NCBI RefSeq assembly: GCF_013368755.1 | Contig: NC_049564.1 | Location: 814,001-878,000, forward strand | Origin: Talaromyces rugulosus | Taxonomy: Eukaryota > Ascomycota > Eurotiomycetes > Eurotiales > Trichocomaceae | DNA length: 64,000 nt | Direction: 5' to 3' | Shown here: positions 1-10,735 of the stretch, in pieces | Position numbering within the stretch: position 1 is the first letter of the stretch | Layout: the number at the start of each line of letters is the position of its first letter | Translations under genes and position numbers: made by a program | The notes under the pieces: model-generated | Seen by the model: the letters and a program-made list of their open reading frames with translations, nothing else | Told to the model about the DNA's origin: nothing | The model's database searches: none

Positions 1-1624
1 TCAAGTGAGCGAAAACGTAGCGCGTCAAGGTGTGCCTATTCCAACTGGTACCCCAATTGCTCCGCATATCCCACCGGGGCAACATGCCTTTCAGCAATGG
101 TCACCTCATCCCCCTCCGCCTCACTCTGCTGCCTCGGTTCGTACACCTGGCATTCTGCCGGCGGCACAAAGACCGATCATGCCTCAGCAAGCACACCATG
201 CACAACTGGAGTTTTCCAATACAGTTCCTGCGTCTGTCCATGGCCCACTTCCTGTTACGCCAGGTGCGCAGGCCCCTTTTGCACCGATGAGTGCTCCACA
301 AACACCCCTTCCTGGAACTCCAACTTTCCGCCCAGGCATGAAGCCAAGGATGTCTCGCGCATCTATAGATACTGCCGGGTCTCTCACGCCTTGGAAGCGT
401 ACTCCAAGCTTGAGCATCAGCATTCCGGATACTCCAGGGTCACCCCCACGCCCTCAGCCTGGAGATGTTAGCCCCATCAGCGACAGAGAGCCGTCGCCTA
501 TCGAATTTCCCGAGCCTGCTGTCAAAGAAGGTGTGGTGCAGAGGAAGCCTAGTCAATCCGAATCCGAGAAGCCACGCCGCGGTAGAAAACGAAGTGTTCA
601 GCCTCCGAGTCTAGAGAAAGCAGAACCAAAGAGCGACAGAGCGACGCCAGCGAGGAGAGGGAAAAGAGGTGACAGCATTACATCGACAAGGGGCAGAGCA
701 ATATCAGCAGCTTCTCGTGAAGATGAAGAAAGTCTTGATTCGGCAGCTGCACAAAGGAAAATCAAAGACGAAGCCCCGGCTACTCCGGCTGGTATCTCGG
801 AAGACACCGAAGCAGAGATGAGACCGGTAACTCGACGAAAGTCAACCGTAACGGTGGGGCCGAGCGAGGACATGCAAGTAAAGGGAAGACCAAAGCGTAA
901 ACGTGGTGCAAGTGAAGTCTTGGATATCGAAAGAGATCAACCTACACCGGGTCGTCCTTCAACATCACAACTCATATATTGCACTCGCAATTTCCCACGA
1001 ACGGGTGCCCCTTTGATGAACGATGTTTCCGCGCACAAGCATGCTTCCATCTTCGGCAAACCGTTGACCGAGAGAGAGGCACCAGGGTACAAGGACTTGA
1101 TTTACCGACCTCAAGATTTGAAAACCATCAGGTCGGCCCTTAACCAGGGAAACCGTGCGGTGGCTGCTGCTACAGAATCGTTCAGTACTCCGGTTGATGG
1201 GGAGTCGCCCAATCCCGCTGCCACCGGCACTCCTTCGAAAAACGCTGCTTGGCTTCCCAAGACAGCCGAGTTGATTCCACCCAAGGCAATTGTAAATTCG
1301 TCCCAGTTGGAGAAGGAGCTTATACGCATGTTTGCCAACGCTGTAATGTTCAACCCAGCCCCCGAACGCGAGCGTGGCTTTGGTCCGTCGTTTCCTTTAG
1401 GAACAGCCAACGAATCCCGATCAAGTTCGCAACCTTGGCAACTCGATGAAGGGGGAATCTTTCGTGACACCCGCGAGATGTGTGATGATGTCGAAAAAGC
1501 GGTCACAAAATGGCGAGCGGCGGAACGCACCACGGCAGATGACCTCAGTAACAAGAACTTGTTCACGCTTCGAGGCAACAGTGGCGAAAATGCGGAGAAC
1601 ACGGACAGTGATATGAAGGGGTGA
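1..1624 (+). CDS. Bromodomain-containing protein, 3' part (5' end outside window)
   Basis: The frame is open from the first bases of the window (no ATG at its beginning), so this is the C-terminal ~540 residues of a longer protein; the stop is at 1622-1624. The first ~300 residues are low-complexity, rich in Pro, Ser, Arg and Lys, and look disordered. The last ~200 residues resemble the second half of a bromodomain: a helix around 'KDLIYRPQDLKTIRSAL' and the typical final-helix pattern 'FANAVMFNP'. Known fungal proteins with this layout (Brd8/Bdc1-like subunits of the NuA4 histone acetyltransferase) read acetylated histones in the nucleus. A long insertion separates the two bromodomain segments, so acetyl-lysine binding is not certain. 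It converges on the DPH1 gene (114-bp gap). Family assignment is moderately sure; the NuA4 link is inference. Confidence 0.6.
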   Translation, partial: QVSENVARQGVPIPTGTPIAPHIPPGQHAFQQWSPHPPPPHSAASVRTPGILPAAQRPIMPQQAHHAQLEFSNTVPASVHGPLPVTPGAQAPFAPMSAPQTPLPGTPTFRPGMKPRMSRASIDTAGSLTPWKRTPSLSISIPDTPGSPPRPQPGDVSPISDREPSPIEFPEPAVKEGVVQRKPSQSESEKPRRGRKRSVQPPSLEKAEPKSDRATPARRGKRGDSITSTRGRAISAASREDEESLDSAAAQRKIKDEAPATPAGISEDTEAEMRPVTRRKSTVTVGPSEDMQVKGRPKRKRGASEVLDIERDQPTPGRPSTSQLIYCTRNFPRTGAPLMNDVSAHKHASIFGKPLTEREAPGYKDLIYRPQDLKTIRSALNQGNRAVAAATESFSTPVDGESPNPAATGTPSKNAAWLPKTAELIPPKAIVNSSQLEKELIRMFANAVMFNPAPERERGFGPSFPLGTANESRSSSQPWQLDEGGIFRDTREMCDDVEKAVTKWRAAERTTADDLSNKNLFTLRGNSGENAENTDSDMKG

Positions 1625-1738
1625 TGACAAGGAGGAGCAACGTTTTATTGTAGTAGATAGCTTCCGTTGGGATGAATGTATGAATTGCTATCAACTTTTA
1701 AGTTGTGATCCTCGTAGCTTCTGTCACCGTTCTTTTCT

Positions 1739-3094
1739 TCAAGCAACAGAGGTTCGTGGTGCCGGTCGAGTGCGCCCAAGACCTTCTTTTCCGTAGTAAT
1801 CCATGGGGTAAACACCATTATTGACCTGGTCCCAGCCCTCTCTCCCGCCCAGGGCAACCAGTGCCTCGTAAGGCGTCAGCAGAGGGCGGGAAAATGCATA
1901 ACCCCAATCGATACTCAGCCGCGGACAAGCTACTTGCACCCAGCACTCCACATCAGCCATGGACGCAAGCTTTCCAGGGAAGATCTCGCTGAGCAACAGA
2001 TTGACAAACGGTATGCCCTGGTCTTGAAGGTGTCTTTCGATTAAAGTCATAGTGTGTGGGTTTCCCTGGCGACCAAGCGCACCCAATATGATGCCCCATT
2101 TCTTCGCGGATTTGGCGGATTTGATAGCATCGCGACGTAGATCGTGCATCTCCTCGTGTTCGTATGTTTCTCGGGAGAGAACTCTCGAGTAAGGGTCATA
2201 TCGATATGCCGGTATGGATGGGTTGTGAATCATTGCAGATTCGAGATGGAAACGGCCATCTCCGAGGTAGAGAAGAGCGTCGACTTCCTTGTCGGACAGC
2301 TGGGGGGATGTGCAGCCTAGGATCTCTCCCTTTGACAATGGCATGATTTGCGGGATGACAACTTTGAAGCCCGCGCGTTCGAGCACCGGCTTGAGACCAT
2401 GCAGCGTGGCGTTAAACTGTATCGTGCCCACAGTGGCGATTGTCTTGCCTGGCTGGAAGTTTCGTTCAAGCGTCGCAATCAAATGGGAAGTATCGATGCT
2501 GATGTCGACAAAGATGTACAGAGTCTTGATAGTTGTCACGTCAACGGGAACCAGACAGCTGTGTGCGTAATGGACGAGGAGATCGCAGCCCAGTGCTCGC
2601 GCAGTATAGTCGTCGACGCAGCAGGCCCCATATGTCACATCCCCCATGATCAAGGTCTCGATGCCTGGGCAGAATTCTGTCAGGATATCTGATATCGTGG
2701 TTGCAAAGAGGAGCAACCCCTCGGGAAATTGCAAGGCAACTCGTTTGGCGTCCAAGGTGCGAATCCGGTGTATCGTCTTGGGGATCTCGAAGGAGTAATT
2801 CTTTGGTAGAAGCTCGACGGCGGCAAGGATATCGGGGTTTTCAGAAATCTCTGGTGGGACATGATTGAGAGTCCTTGGTGCTCTTCTTGGGGTTGCTTCG
2901 CGGCAATATTAGCTACGTACAACGAGAAAGAGAGTGCATTCATCAGACTGTGAAATACCTTTTTGGACCGTGGTGTCACTGTTTGTTGAAGCCTCATTCT
3001 GTGACTGTGCATCTGCTGTGCGTCTGCCGACGAATCTTTTTTTTGGCTGGCGAGTTTGGGTGCGAGAAGCCGCTGCAGGGTCTGTGTCTTCCAT
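1739..3094 (-). CDS. DPH1: Diphthamide biosynthesis protein 1 (2-(3-amino-3-carboxypropyl)histidine synthase subunit 1)
   Basis: With its partner Dph2 this radical-SAM-like Fe-S enzyme transfers the aminocarboxypropyl group of SAM to a histidine of elongation factor 2, the first step of diphthamide synthesis in the cytosol. Model: complement of 1739-2895 and 2959-3094, giving 430 aa. The 63-bp intron (2896-2958) starts GTATTT, contains GCTAAT and ends AAG; removing it joins '...TTVQK' to '[17 protein letters not shown]', a typical Dph1 N-terminus. The three cysteines that bind the 4Fe-4S cluster are visible in 'YGACCVDD', 'YAHSCLVP' and '[11 protein letters not shown]'. The motif '[21 protein letters not shown]' region is strongly family-like. 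Length is normal. Start at 3094 is the first ATG of exon 1; a basic, polar N-terminus is usual in fungi. Confidence 0.93.
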
Positions 3095-3404
3095 TGTCTC
3101 GGCCGTTTCAAATAGATAAATACTATTATTAGTAGTTCCTCAACTGTAGAAACTTCAAACAGAATTGTCTCCGAACGCAAGTTGACGACTTTTTTTTTTC
3201 CATGGAGGGGAACTAGGAACTAGTAAGCAAGAACCAAAGTGGAAGGAAGGTGGGGGGCGTTAACGCCGTCGATAAGCCTCGGGCTAAACTTAGTCTGTCT
3301 CTCCGCATTCCCTGTCCACGGTTCTCCTCAACTACGTCTTAACATGTCTTGACGCCTGGCTATTCTTTCATCTTACGTCCAAATCCAAGCGGTCGATCGA
3401 CATC

Positions 3405-4549
3405 ATGCATCAGCTTAGACTTCCCCTGCAGCTGCTCCGCTCCGCCCGGGCTGCTCGTCCCAGACCTGCTCGACGCTTCGCAACAGAGGCTCGGTTAACG
3501 ACGGATCATGTTCGCATCGTCGAGGTTGGTCCCCGGGATGGACTGCAGAATGAGAAGAAGTCGATATCGCTAGAAACAAAACTTGAGTTGATCGAGCGAC
3601 TTTCAAAGACCGGTGTGACTACCATTGAGGCAGGTTCGTTCGTGCCTGCAAAGTGGGTGCCGCAGGTGCGTTGTGAATATTACTACTGTCTACCACCAAG
3701 GGCGATATCTCTCTAACCCAATGCTAGATGGCCAGTACATCGGAAATCCTTCAGCATCTTATCAAAACACCTCCCCAGTCTCACAATCAAATAGCCTACA
3801 ACTACCTCGTCCCAAACATCAGAGGCTTGGAAAACTTGATCAAGGTCCTGGAAGCTGAAGGCGCCACTGCGGGTTCTCGTGGTGATTCCAAATCCACCAC
3901 AACTACCGAAGTATCCCTGTTTGCAGCTGCAACAGAGTCCTTCTCAAAGGCGAACACAAACTGCTCGATCTCCGAATCTATCGAACGAGCACGCCCGATC
4001 GTGACCTTGGCAAAGGAAAAAGACATCCGAGTCCGAGGGTATGTGTCTGTCGCGTTGGGCTGCCCGTACGAGGGAACGGATGTTTCGCCGTCCAAGGTTG
4101 CTGAGATCACAGCGACGTTACTGGAAATGGGAGCGGATGAAGTCTCAGTTGCAGATACGACGGGGATGGGCACGGCACCGCGAACACTGGAGCTCTTGCG
4201 CGCACTCGCAGCGGCAGGCATTGCTAACAGCGACCTCGCCCTTCACTTTCACGATACATACGGACAGGCACTCGTCAATACAGTCGTCGGTCTGGAACAC
4301 GGTATTAGAATATTCGACAGCAGTGTTGGTGGTTTAGGAGGCTGTCCATATTCCAAGGGGGCTACTGGCAATGTCGCTACAGAAGACCTGGTCCACACTC
4401 TCCATGGTTTGGGCATGCATACGGGAATCGACCTGGAAGAGATGTCAAGAATTGGGGCTTGGATTAGTGGTGAACTCGGTCGTGCTAACGACAGCAGGGC
4501 AGGCAAGGCAACTGTTGCGCGCCTTGCTGGAGAAAAGCCATGTTCTTGA
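3405..4549 (+). CDS. Hydroxymethylglutaryl-CoA lyase, mitochondrial
   Basis: Cleaves HMG-CoA to acetoacetate and acetyl-CoA, the last step of leucine degradation. Exons 3405-3665 and 3728-4549 (62-bp intron, GTGCGT...CTAG, phase 0) give 360 aa. The N-terminus is rich in Arg/Ala with 'ARRFATEA', a probable mitochondrial targeting and cleavage region. Family motifs are intact: '[12 protein letters not shown]' (metal and substrate site), '[11 protein letters not shown]' (metal-binding His pair) and '[21 protein letters not shown]', which carries the catalytic Cys. Length and domain order are normal for HMGL. It is divergent from DPH1 (310 bp between start codons). Start at 3405 is the first ATG in the frame. 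Confidence 0.95.
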
Positions 4550-4697
4550 TCGCATGATCAGTCACGATGGCAAATTGCATTATATGGTGGCGTAAAATTT
4601 GTCTTGATAATGTACATAGTATACTCTGACTGCAAGCTAACAGCAATAAATTGTGGATCTTGCTTGTTTATAGAGGTGGTTGTACATGGATGGATGT

Positions 4698-5138
4698 TTA
4701 GAAATCCGTCACACGGCCATTGTAACTCCAATCCCCTTGGTGACCCCAGCGCAATGGCTCGTTCTTCGGACCCCCAACCTCGCCCGTCTTGGGATTCTTT
4801 TCTCCTTCAAACTCGGGCTTGACGCCCTCTCTCACATGCGGGTGAAGTTCTTGATCGGATGATGATGACGATGCCTTTTGCGCGGCGTGTTCGGGCTGCG
4901 AATCGGGAGACTGGTTGATTTTCGGAGGCGTTCGCGGCGTACTAAAAGCGCCTGTAGATTGTTTCTGTAGTTCTTCGAATATTTCTTGCTCTTCTTTGGG
5001 CAGGCGTGGAGGCGCTGGGCCCGTCGCAAAGGGATTATTATTCTGGTCGGCTGTATGCCGGCTATTCGATGAGGCGAACGAGCGGCGGGGGCCTGCGAGC
5101 AGAGTTATGCTGGGGATTCTCCGTGATAACAACGCCAT
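4698..5138 (-). CDS. Succinate dehydrogenase assembly factor 4 family (DUF1674), mitochondrial
   Basis: Members (Sdh8/SDHAF4) bind flavinylated Sdh1 in the mitochondrial matrix and help assemble respiratory complex II. The diagnostic C-terminal block is present: 'NPKTGEVGGPKNEP' followed by 'GDWSYNGRVTDF' at the very end of the protein. I place the start at 5138 ('MALLSRRIPSITLL...'), which gives 146 aa and a typical mitochondrial presequence with 'GPRRSFASS'. The frame is open upstream to 5246, but that stretch is very Lys/Arg-rich and probably 5' untranslated. The middle is low-complexity and disordered, as usual in the family. No intron is needed. Confidence 0.85.
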   Translation of the reverse strand: MALLSRRIPSITLLAGPRRSFASSNSRHTADQNNNPFATGPAPPRLPKEEQEIFEELQKQSTGAFSTPRTPPKINQSPDSQPEHAAQKASSSSSDQELHPHVREGVKPEFEGEKNPKTGEVGGPKNEPLRWGHQGDWSYNGRVTDF

Positions 5139-5483
5139 GGTTTTTTTCTCTTCTTTCTTCTTTCTCGGACTGTTTGGTGCAAGTAGACGGCCTGTCTCGT
5201 CGCCACGAGGCCGTAGCTTATGGGCCGTGGGTCGCAGGAAAATCACGCTAAGCCGGAACAGTCCGAGCTGTTGAGTGTTCTATGTAGAGAAGACTTTTGA
5301 TAGTATTTATAACAAGCGTTTATCATTTTTGTTTTACTCTAGTAAGTTTTGGATAATAAGGACTGGCCAAACAGCCGAAGGCTTTTTGGTTAGCAGCTAA
5401 AATGCTGAGAGTAGGTATTGTTATCATGTTTATCATACAACTAACATGGTCTTCTCCGCAGTACTTGTTGTACCTGTTCTCCC

Positions 5484-6444
5484 TTAACCTCTGTGTTTCT
5501 GTGTAGCAACTTGGAACATAGATGCCTTTTCTATAATATCTTCCGGGCCAAATTGCCAAGAAGCGTTGACCCAGTAATGGAAGTCCGGACACCAAGTTTT
5601 CCCCGGCACTTCTTGGTACCGGGCACAAATATTGTATTTGGGTGTCGGTGTATCTTGTTCATATTTTACTTTCTTGGAAGATACGCCCTTTCCTTTCCTA
5701 TCGGTGCTTTCGTCCTCATCGTCTTCGTCGTCATGCTTCCGCTTTTCACTGGTGGCTGTCGGACCAGATTCCCCAGTTGTTTCGCTTGATTGATCGTCCA
5801 CAGTTGTTGGCTCAAAGTAAAGATCCATCAAGGTCCGCAGGTTAGCGATTTCGGTCGTCGTGAGTGCTGTCTTGATTCGTGGACTCCCAAGAGCATGGAA
5901 CGCTCTTCTTAGCGACGCCACCGGACTTCCGTGCCATGTATTCTTTTCCTTGAGACGGGTTGGGCCCTCTGGATAGGCAGGCAATGGCTCAACCATCTTG
6001 TAACATCCGCCGATTTCGGTATCTGCCTCCTGCTCCTGCCGGACTTGGTGGTCTTTGTAGTCATTGGCAGTCGGAATACTTCGTCCTTCATCGATGTCCA
6101 TTTTCTCCCGATTTTCGATTTCGAAGTCTCCAGGCCCGCAACAGACAAAATGTATGGCCCTTCCCTGATAGGGATATGCTACGGAACGAAAGGCATGAAC
6201 CCTATACCCATTGTTTGGTTTTACGGCAATGTCCGCGGCGTGAAAACGTATCGACCACTCTCTTAGCGCTAAGTCGTCCGTCTGTTTGATGGTTAGACCA
6301 TAGATGTCGTCGATGGTTTCGTTCTTTACAAGAGCCTTGAACAAACGTGTTTCAATCGTGAGTTGTGGTTGGCACTCGAGCCAGCCAAGCTGTCTTGTAG
6401 GCTTCTCGTCTCCATTTCTCACGTTCCTTTTTCAATGTGTCCAT
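5484..6444 (-). CDS. Protein of unknown function
   Basis: Not recognised. The long frame 5484-6422 has no ATG near its beginning (its first possible start is GTG), so an upstream exon is needed. A model that works in phase uses ATG at 6444, exon 6376-6444, a 52-bp intron 6324-6375 (GTGCCA...AAG), then 5484-6323, giving 302 aa. The N-terminus would be Lys/Arg-rich; a long acidic/basic low-complexity stretch ('KRKHDDEDDEDESTDRKGKG') lies near residue 230, and the C-terminus is rich in Trp, Cys and aromatic residues. The motif IDDIYGL at the exon-2 start recurs in another frame upstream (about 6511-6545). The protein may be nuclear (basic clusters), but no function is proposed. Exon 1 is tentative; exon 2 is fairly sure to be coding. 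Confidence 0.5.
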
Positions 6445-6937
6445 GAATCTATCATAGCTGAAATACAAGTGGTATATATTCTTGTATGGGATGTGCGTCT
6501 GTTTTTTTTTAAGGGCCAGACCGTAGATGTCGTCGATATCGATATCTAGGGGTTATGTTGAATCTGGTGAAAAACGGATCGACAACCACACATATTTGAT
6601 AAACGTGAATTTAGTGATGAACGTAAACGTAATAAAAATAAAAATTCGTAAATTCGTTGCAGCGTAAAATAGAGCTGTGTGGCATTTCATCAAAGGGTAG
6701 TAAGAGGTAGTGTGGTGAGTGAGTTGAGGGGAGCCAGGGCCCTGCTCCGAGCAGAGGCCGCGGGTTCTTATCGATAAGCGCGCATCGGCCGATCGTCGGC
6801 CTGGCGCAGTGAGCAATTTATTTCTCGATCAACCATGACTCACCCCAGTTTATCTTGACAACAAGCTTACGATTTGGAACGTCTGGACTCGAAACATCTG
6901 AACTCGACGATTGTACTTCGGTATAGCTATCTACACA
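6445..6937. other. Intergenic region, divergent promoters
   Basis: Non-coding spacer between the unknown gene and the acetylornithine aminotransferase gene. AT-rich around 6580-6660. Around 6511-6545 the minus strand encodes 'DIDDIYGLALKKKQ', similar to the beginning of exon 2 of the neighbouring unknown gene, and may be a leftover of a longer N-terminus or a local duplication. Confidence 0.4.
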
Positions 6938-8426
6938 ATGGCAATGCGAGCGGCCGCACGCCGCCTGCATTCGGTCAACCGCCCACTGTTTACAGCACGG
7001 TCATTCAGCACAACAGCTCGTGTGTCCAGCTTGCCCCAAAGCGAGAAATCGCGCATTAAGGTATTCAACCCATGCATATCTGACCTCTCGAACTCATCTC
7101 TGACGTTAAATCCAGAATGAAGCATCCCTACCGTCCGCCGACCCCGGCCCAGACTCGTCAACAGCCTCGTTCCTAAAAGAAAGAACCCCGTATATGGTGC
7201 CCACCTACATCCGCCCCATGCCCATGTTCGTCAAGGGCCAAGGATGCTATTTATGGGACATGGAAAACCGCCGGTTTCTAGATTTCACAGGCGGCATTGC
7301 GGTCAACTCGCTGGGCCACTGCGACCCTGAAATCGCACAGCTTATTGCGGAGCAGGCGGAGACTTTGATTCACTGTTCGAATCTGTACCATAACCCGTGG
7401 ACAGGCGCTCTCAGCAAGATCCTTGTTGAATCCACCGTTAAATCGGGAGGTATGCGCGACGCATCGCAGGTCTTCATTGCCAATTCCGGAACCGAAGCCA
7501 ACGAAGCCGCTATCAAATTCGCGCGCAAGGTTGGATCAACAACAGACCCTTCCGGCGCCAAACACGAACTCGTCTCGTTTCACAATTCCTTTCATGGACG
7601 AACCATGGGTGCACTGTCAGCAACGCCGAATCCCAAATACCAAGCCCCCTTTGCACCCATGCTACCCGGTTTCAAGTACGGCACATTCAACGATATTGAG
7701 CAGTTGGAAACGCTCATCACGGAGAAGACATGCGGTGTAATTGTCGAGCCCATCCAGGGCGAAGGTGGAGTCAATATGGCAACCCCAGAATTCCTTGCTG
7801 CTCTGCGCAAACGATGTGATCAGGTTGGCGCCGTGCTGATCTACGATGAAATCCAATGCGGTCTGTCTCGCACGGGCACGCTATGGGCACATGGGAACCC
7901 AGCACTCGCACCAAAGGACAAAAAATCTCCCGCTGCACACCCGGATATCCTGACCATCGCCAAAGCCTTGGGTAATGGTATCCCCATTGGCGCCACCATC
8001 ATCACCGACAAGGTCTCATCGGCCATCAAAACGGGCGACCACGGCACGACTTTTGGAGGCAATCCGCTGGTATGCCGCGTCGCACACCATATCGTTGAAC
8101 GCCTAAGCGCGTCTGAGCTGCAAAACGGCGTTGAGCTCAAATCGTCGCAGTTTGTTGCCGGTTTCAAGTCTCTGCAGGAAAAATACCCCGAGGTGATTTC
8201 TGAAATCCGTGGTCTTGGTCTGATTCTGGGCGTGCAGCTTGGCGAGAAGTATGCCTCTAGGGCATCGGAGATTCTGACTGCTGCGCGAGAGCGTGGGTTG
8301 TTGATTATTACTGCTGGCGAGGGTTGTTTGCGGTTTGTGCCGCCGTTGACGGTTACAGAGGAGCAAATTAAGACGGGGCTTGGGATTCTGGAGGATAGTT
8401 TTCAGGCTGTGTTGGGGAAGCAATGA
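6938..8426 (+). CDS. Acetylornithine aminotransferase, mitochondrial
   Basis: PLP-dependent class III aminotransferase of arginine biosynthesis: converts N-acetylglutamate semialdehyde to N-acetylornithine in the mitochondrial matrix. Exons 6938-7060 and 7116-8426 (55-bp intron GTATTC...CCAG, phase 0) give 477 aa. The N-terminus 'MAMRAAARRLHSVN...' is a clear mitochondrial presequence. PLP-site features: 'IANSGTEANEAAIKFAR' (phosphate loop), 'YDEIQCGLSRTG' (Asp/Gln contacts to PLP), 'TIAKALGNGIPIGA' (Schiff-base Lys) and 'GTTFGGNPL'. Length is normal. The ArgD/Arg8 assignment over ornithine aminotransferase rests on overall motif pattern and the mitochondrial signal. Confidence 0.93.
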
Positions 8427-8674
8427 GGTTTCAAGTTTTATATAGGTGTTTTTGGATGGAAAAATACTCAGTATTTAGAGTTTAGAGTAAGTATTTCGTA
8501 AAGTTTCATCTGTCTTACATACATATATCAATTTGTGTAGTCTAATAATTGAAACCTAGATTCGTTTATCACCCAATATCATTCAACTCTCAATGCTATG
8601 TCTTTATCAATCATCTATATCCAAAATAAATGTAACTAACAATGTTGTAAACAAATAATTCAAATGGTAATATA

Positions 8675-10735
8675 TCACGGCGTCCTCACACCCTCTCCCA
8701 ACCCCATCAACCCCCCCGCAAGCCCATTCATGCGACGACCTATCAAGTCCTCTTCACTAGGCAAGCGCGTAATAGTCGATCCATTCTCCATTATACTGCT
8801 TGTAAGCACCTGCTCTACCGAAGCCGGCTGCGATGATGCTGCCCCTTTGAGCTTTGGAAGAGTGAGCGGGAAGGCGAATGTGTTATAAGCATCTGAGGAT
8901 GGATCGGAAGGTTTCTTGTTGCTGGAATATTTGTTTTGTTTCGATGACTGTTTAAGGTTGCTAGAAGGCGTCTTGTCTTGCTGGGCTTTGGTCATCGGCA
9001 TCAGTTTTCCCCCGCCCATTTCCAACGGATGGTCTTCGTCTGCTGATGACTCGCCTGTCGAACTCCGCCTGCTTCTCTCGTGAGACGACACCAGGGTATA
9101 CTGCCCCGACTCTCTTGGTTTCGGCAGGTCCTGACTCAGTGACTCGGCTAGACTCGACGTTGATGCTTTCAGCTCTCGCTCGGCTGCTTGGTCCAACAGC
9201 TCGACAATCCATTTCGCGCATTTGTTAATATGTCTCCATCCCTCGGGAAATAGACCCGGAAAATTGAGGAATCCGTGCGATATGGCCGGGACAAGGTTGA
9301 CTTCGACATGGTCCTTTTCGTTGAATGAGAGTGTCGATTTTTCTAGACCCAGTTCTTGACGTTCGCGGAATCGAAGCAGCTTGGCTTGCCTGAGGCGGCC
9401 CGCGAAGATGACCGTGTCGTCGACAAGCGGGTCTCGCTCTCCAGTGAGGAAATACGTCTTGGGGAAGTTGGCCAGGATGGCGTCTGGGGCGAGGATGGGC
9501 GACAGCAGGAAATCCGTCTTGAAGTCTGGCCGGTTATGCGGTCCGACGTAGAGAATAATCATGGCGCGCATCATCTCTGGTGTTAGGATTCGGTCGCCAA
9601 AATAGGAAATCATCGAAGACACGGCGATGCGAGTCTTGATTTGCGTGGGGTGATTGTTGTTTTTGTCGTCGGCAACAGGGGCAATTGGGGATGATGACAA
9701 CAGGTCTGCCTTGCTCTTGCTTTGGTCAGGGAAAAAAGTGTCTTCCGTGTGGGAAGAGGACGGCGTCAATCGGTTAAAGTCCTCGCTTTTCCGTCTCAAG
9801 ATGTTCTCATTTGTCTTGCGCATGCCTCTCTCCTGAATGAGAGACATTTGCTCCTCGGTCATCCAGCTGCCAATGTTCATATCCAGTGAGGGATACACCA
9901 AAACCAGCCCGTCTGGCGGAGGAAGTGGTGTTTCTCCTTGCCATCTTCTCGTCTCGGTTCGGCCAGATTGCAGGATCATGATCATCATGCCCGTGGCCAG
10001 GTTACCGCCGGCACTGTCGCCAGAGACAATAATACGTGGCCGGCTTTTACCACTGAGGCCGGCACACCGGCCGCGGCTATGGACTATCGACTGGTAGACA
10101 TCGTAGCATTCATTCAGAGCATACGGATACGGATACTCTGGTGCCTTTTGGTAATCCAGGCTCAACACCGGAACTCGCGTTTTGCCAGCCCAGGCCAGCA
10201 GCTTGTCATCCGCCGTCCGAGGACTCATAGCCACGAACCCACCACCGGGCACATCCAGAACCAGCTGATTCTGTTCACGCAGCTCGGCAAGGGTTCCATC
10301 AAAATAGAGCCATGCATTGACTGGTTCCCGGTACGACGACCCGCGCGGACGCGGAATCCTAATCTCTCGCGGCGGATATCGCATAAACCGCGGGCGAACC
10401 AGAGTACTCAGCAGGGACAAGTACGGAGTCGTTGGCTTATTCCAAGAAGTCCGCATATGCTCGACTGTTAGAGTCGCCCGCACACGCCGGACTTTTTCGT
10501 CAGCCCGTTCGGCGGCGATTAGATAGTAGACGGAGAACGCCATCGAGGCTATGTCCTTGAGCCAGGCAGGCCGGATTTTCATGGCGGTCCAGAATCCAGC
10601 ATCGAGGGCGGTGGTCACCCAGGTTGCGCGGAAGTAGGACCGCGAGTACAGATTTGCCAGCGGTTCAGGGCTTTCAAAGCCCATGATTTTGGCAAAGTTG
10701 CGCGAGATGTACAGCCAGAGCAGGGTTACTACCAT
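8675..10735 (-). CDS. Hormone-sensitive-lipase-type alpha/beta hydrolase
   Basis: A 686-aa protein with an alpha/beta-hydrolase (fold 3, HSL family) core at about residues 150-560. Catalytic Ser lies in 'SGDSAGGNLATG', the acid probably in 'GERDPLVDDTV' and the His in 'AISHGFLNFP'. The oxyanion motif reads 'PGGGF' where the family usually has HGGGF. The N-terminus ('TLLWLYISRNF') could be a membrane anchor; the last ~130 residues are Ser/Lys-rich and probably disordered. Family members are lipases or esterases acting on lipid esters; the substrate here is unknown. The frame stays open without an ATG for ~230 nt upstream of 10735, and a GTAAGT lies there (about 10858-10863), so a short upstream exon coding a membrane segment is possible. 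Confidence 0.8.
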   Translation of the reverse strand: MVVTLLWLYISRNFAKIMGFESPEPLANLYSRSYFRATWVTTALDAGFWTAMKIRPAWLKDIASMAFSVYYLIAAERADEKVRRVRATLTVEHMRTSWNKPTTPYLSLLSTLVRPRFMRYPPREIRIPRPRGSSYREPVNAWLYFDGTLAELREQNQLVLDVPGGGFVAMSPRTADDKLLAWAGKTRVPVLSLDYQKAPEYPYPYALNECYDVYQSIVHSRGRCAGLSGKSRPRIIVSGDSAGGNLATGMMIMILQSGRTETRRWQGETPLPPPDGLVLVYPSLDMNIGSWMTEEQMSLIQERGMRKTNENILRRKSEDFNRLTPSSSHTEDTFFPDQSKSKADLLSSSPIAPVADDKNNNHPTQIKTRIAVSSMISYFGDRILTPEMMRAMIILYVGPHNRPDFKTDFLLSPILAPDAILANFPKTYFLTGERDPLVDDTVIFAGRLRQAKLLRFRERQELGLEKSTLSFNEKDHVEVNLVPAISHGFLNFPGLFPEGWRHINKCAKWIVELLDQAAERELKASTSSLAESLSQDLPKPRESGQYTLVSSHERSRRSSTGESSADEDHPLEMGGGKLMPMTKAQQDKTPSSNLKQSSKQNKYSSNKKPSDPSSDAYNTFAFPLTLPKLKGAASSQPASVEQVLTSSIMENGSTITRLPSEEDLIGRRMNGLAGGLMGLGEGVRTP

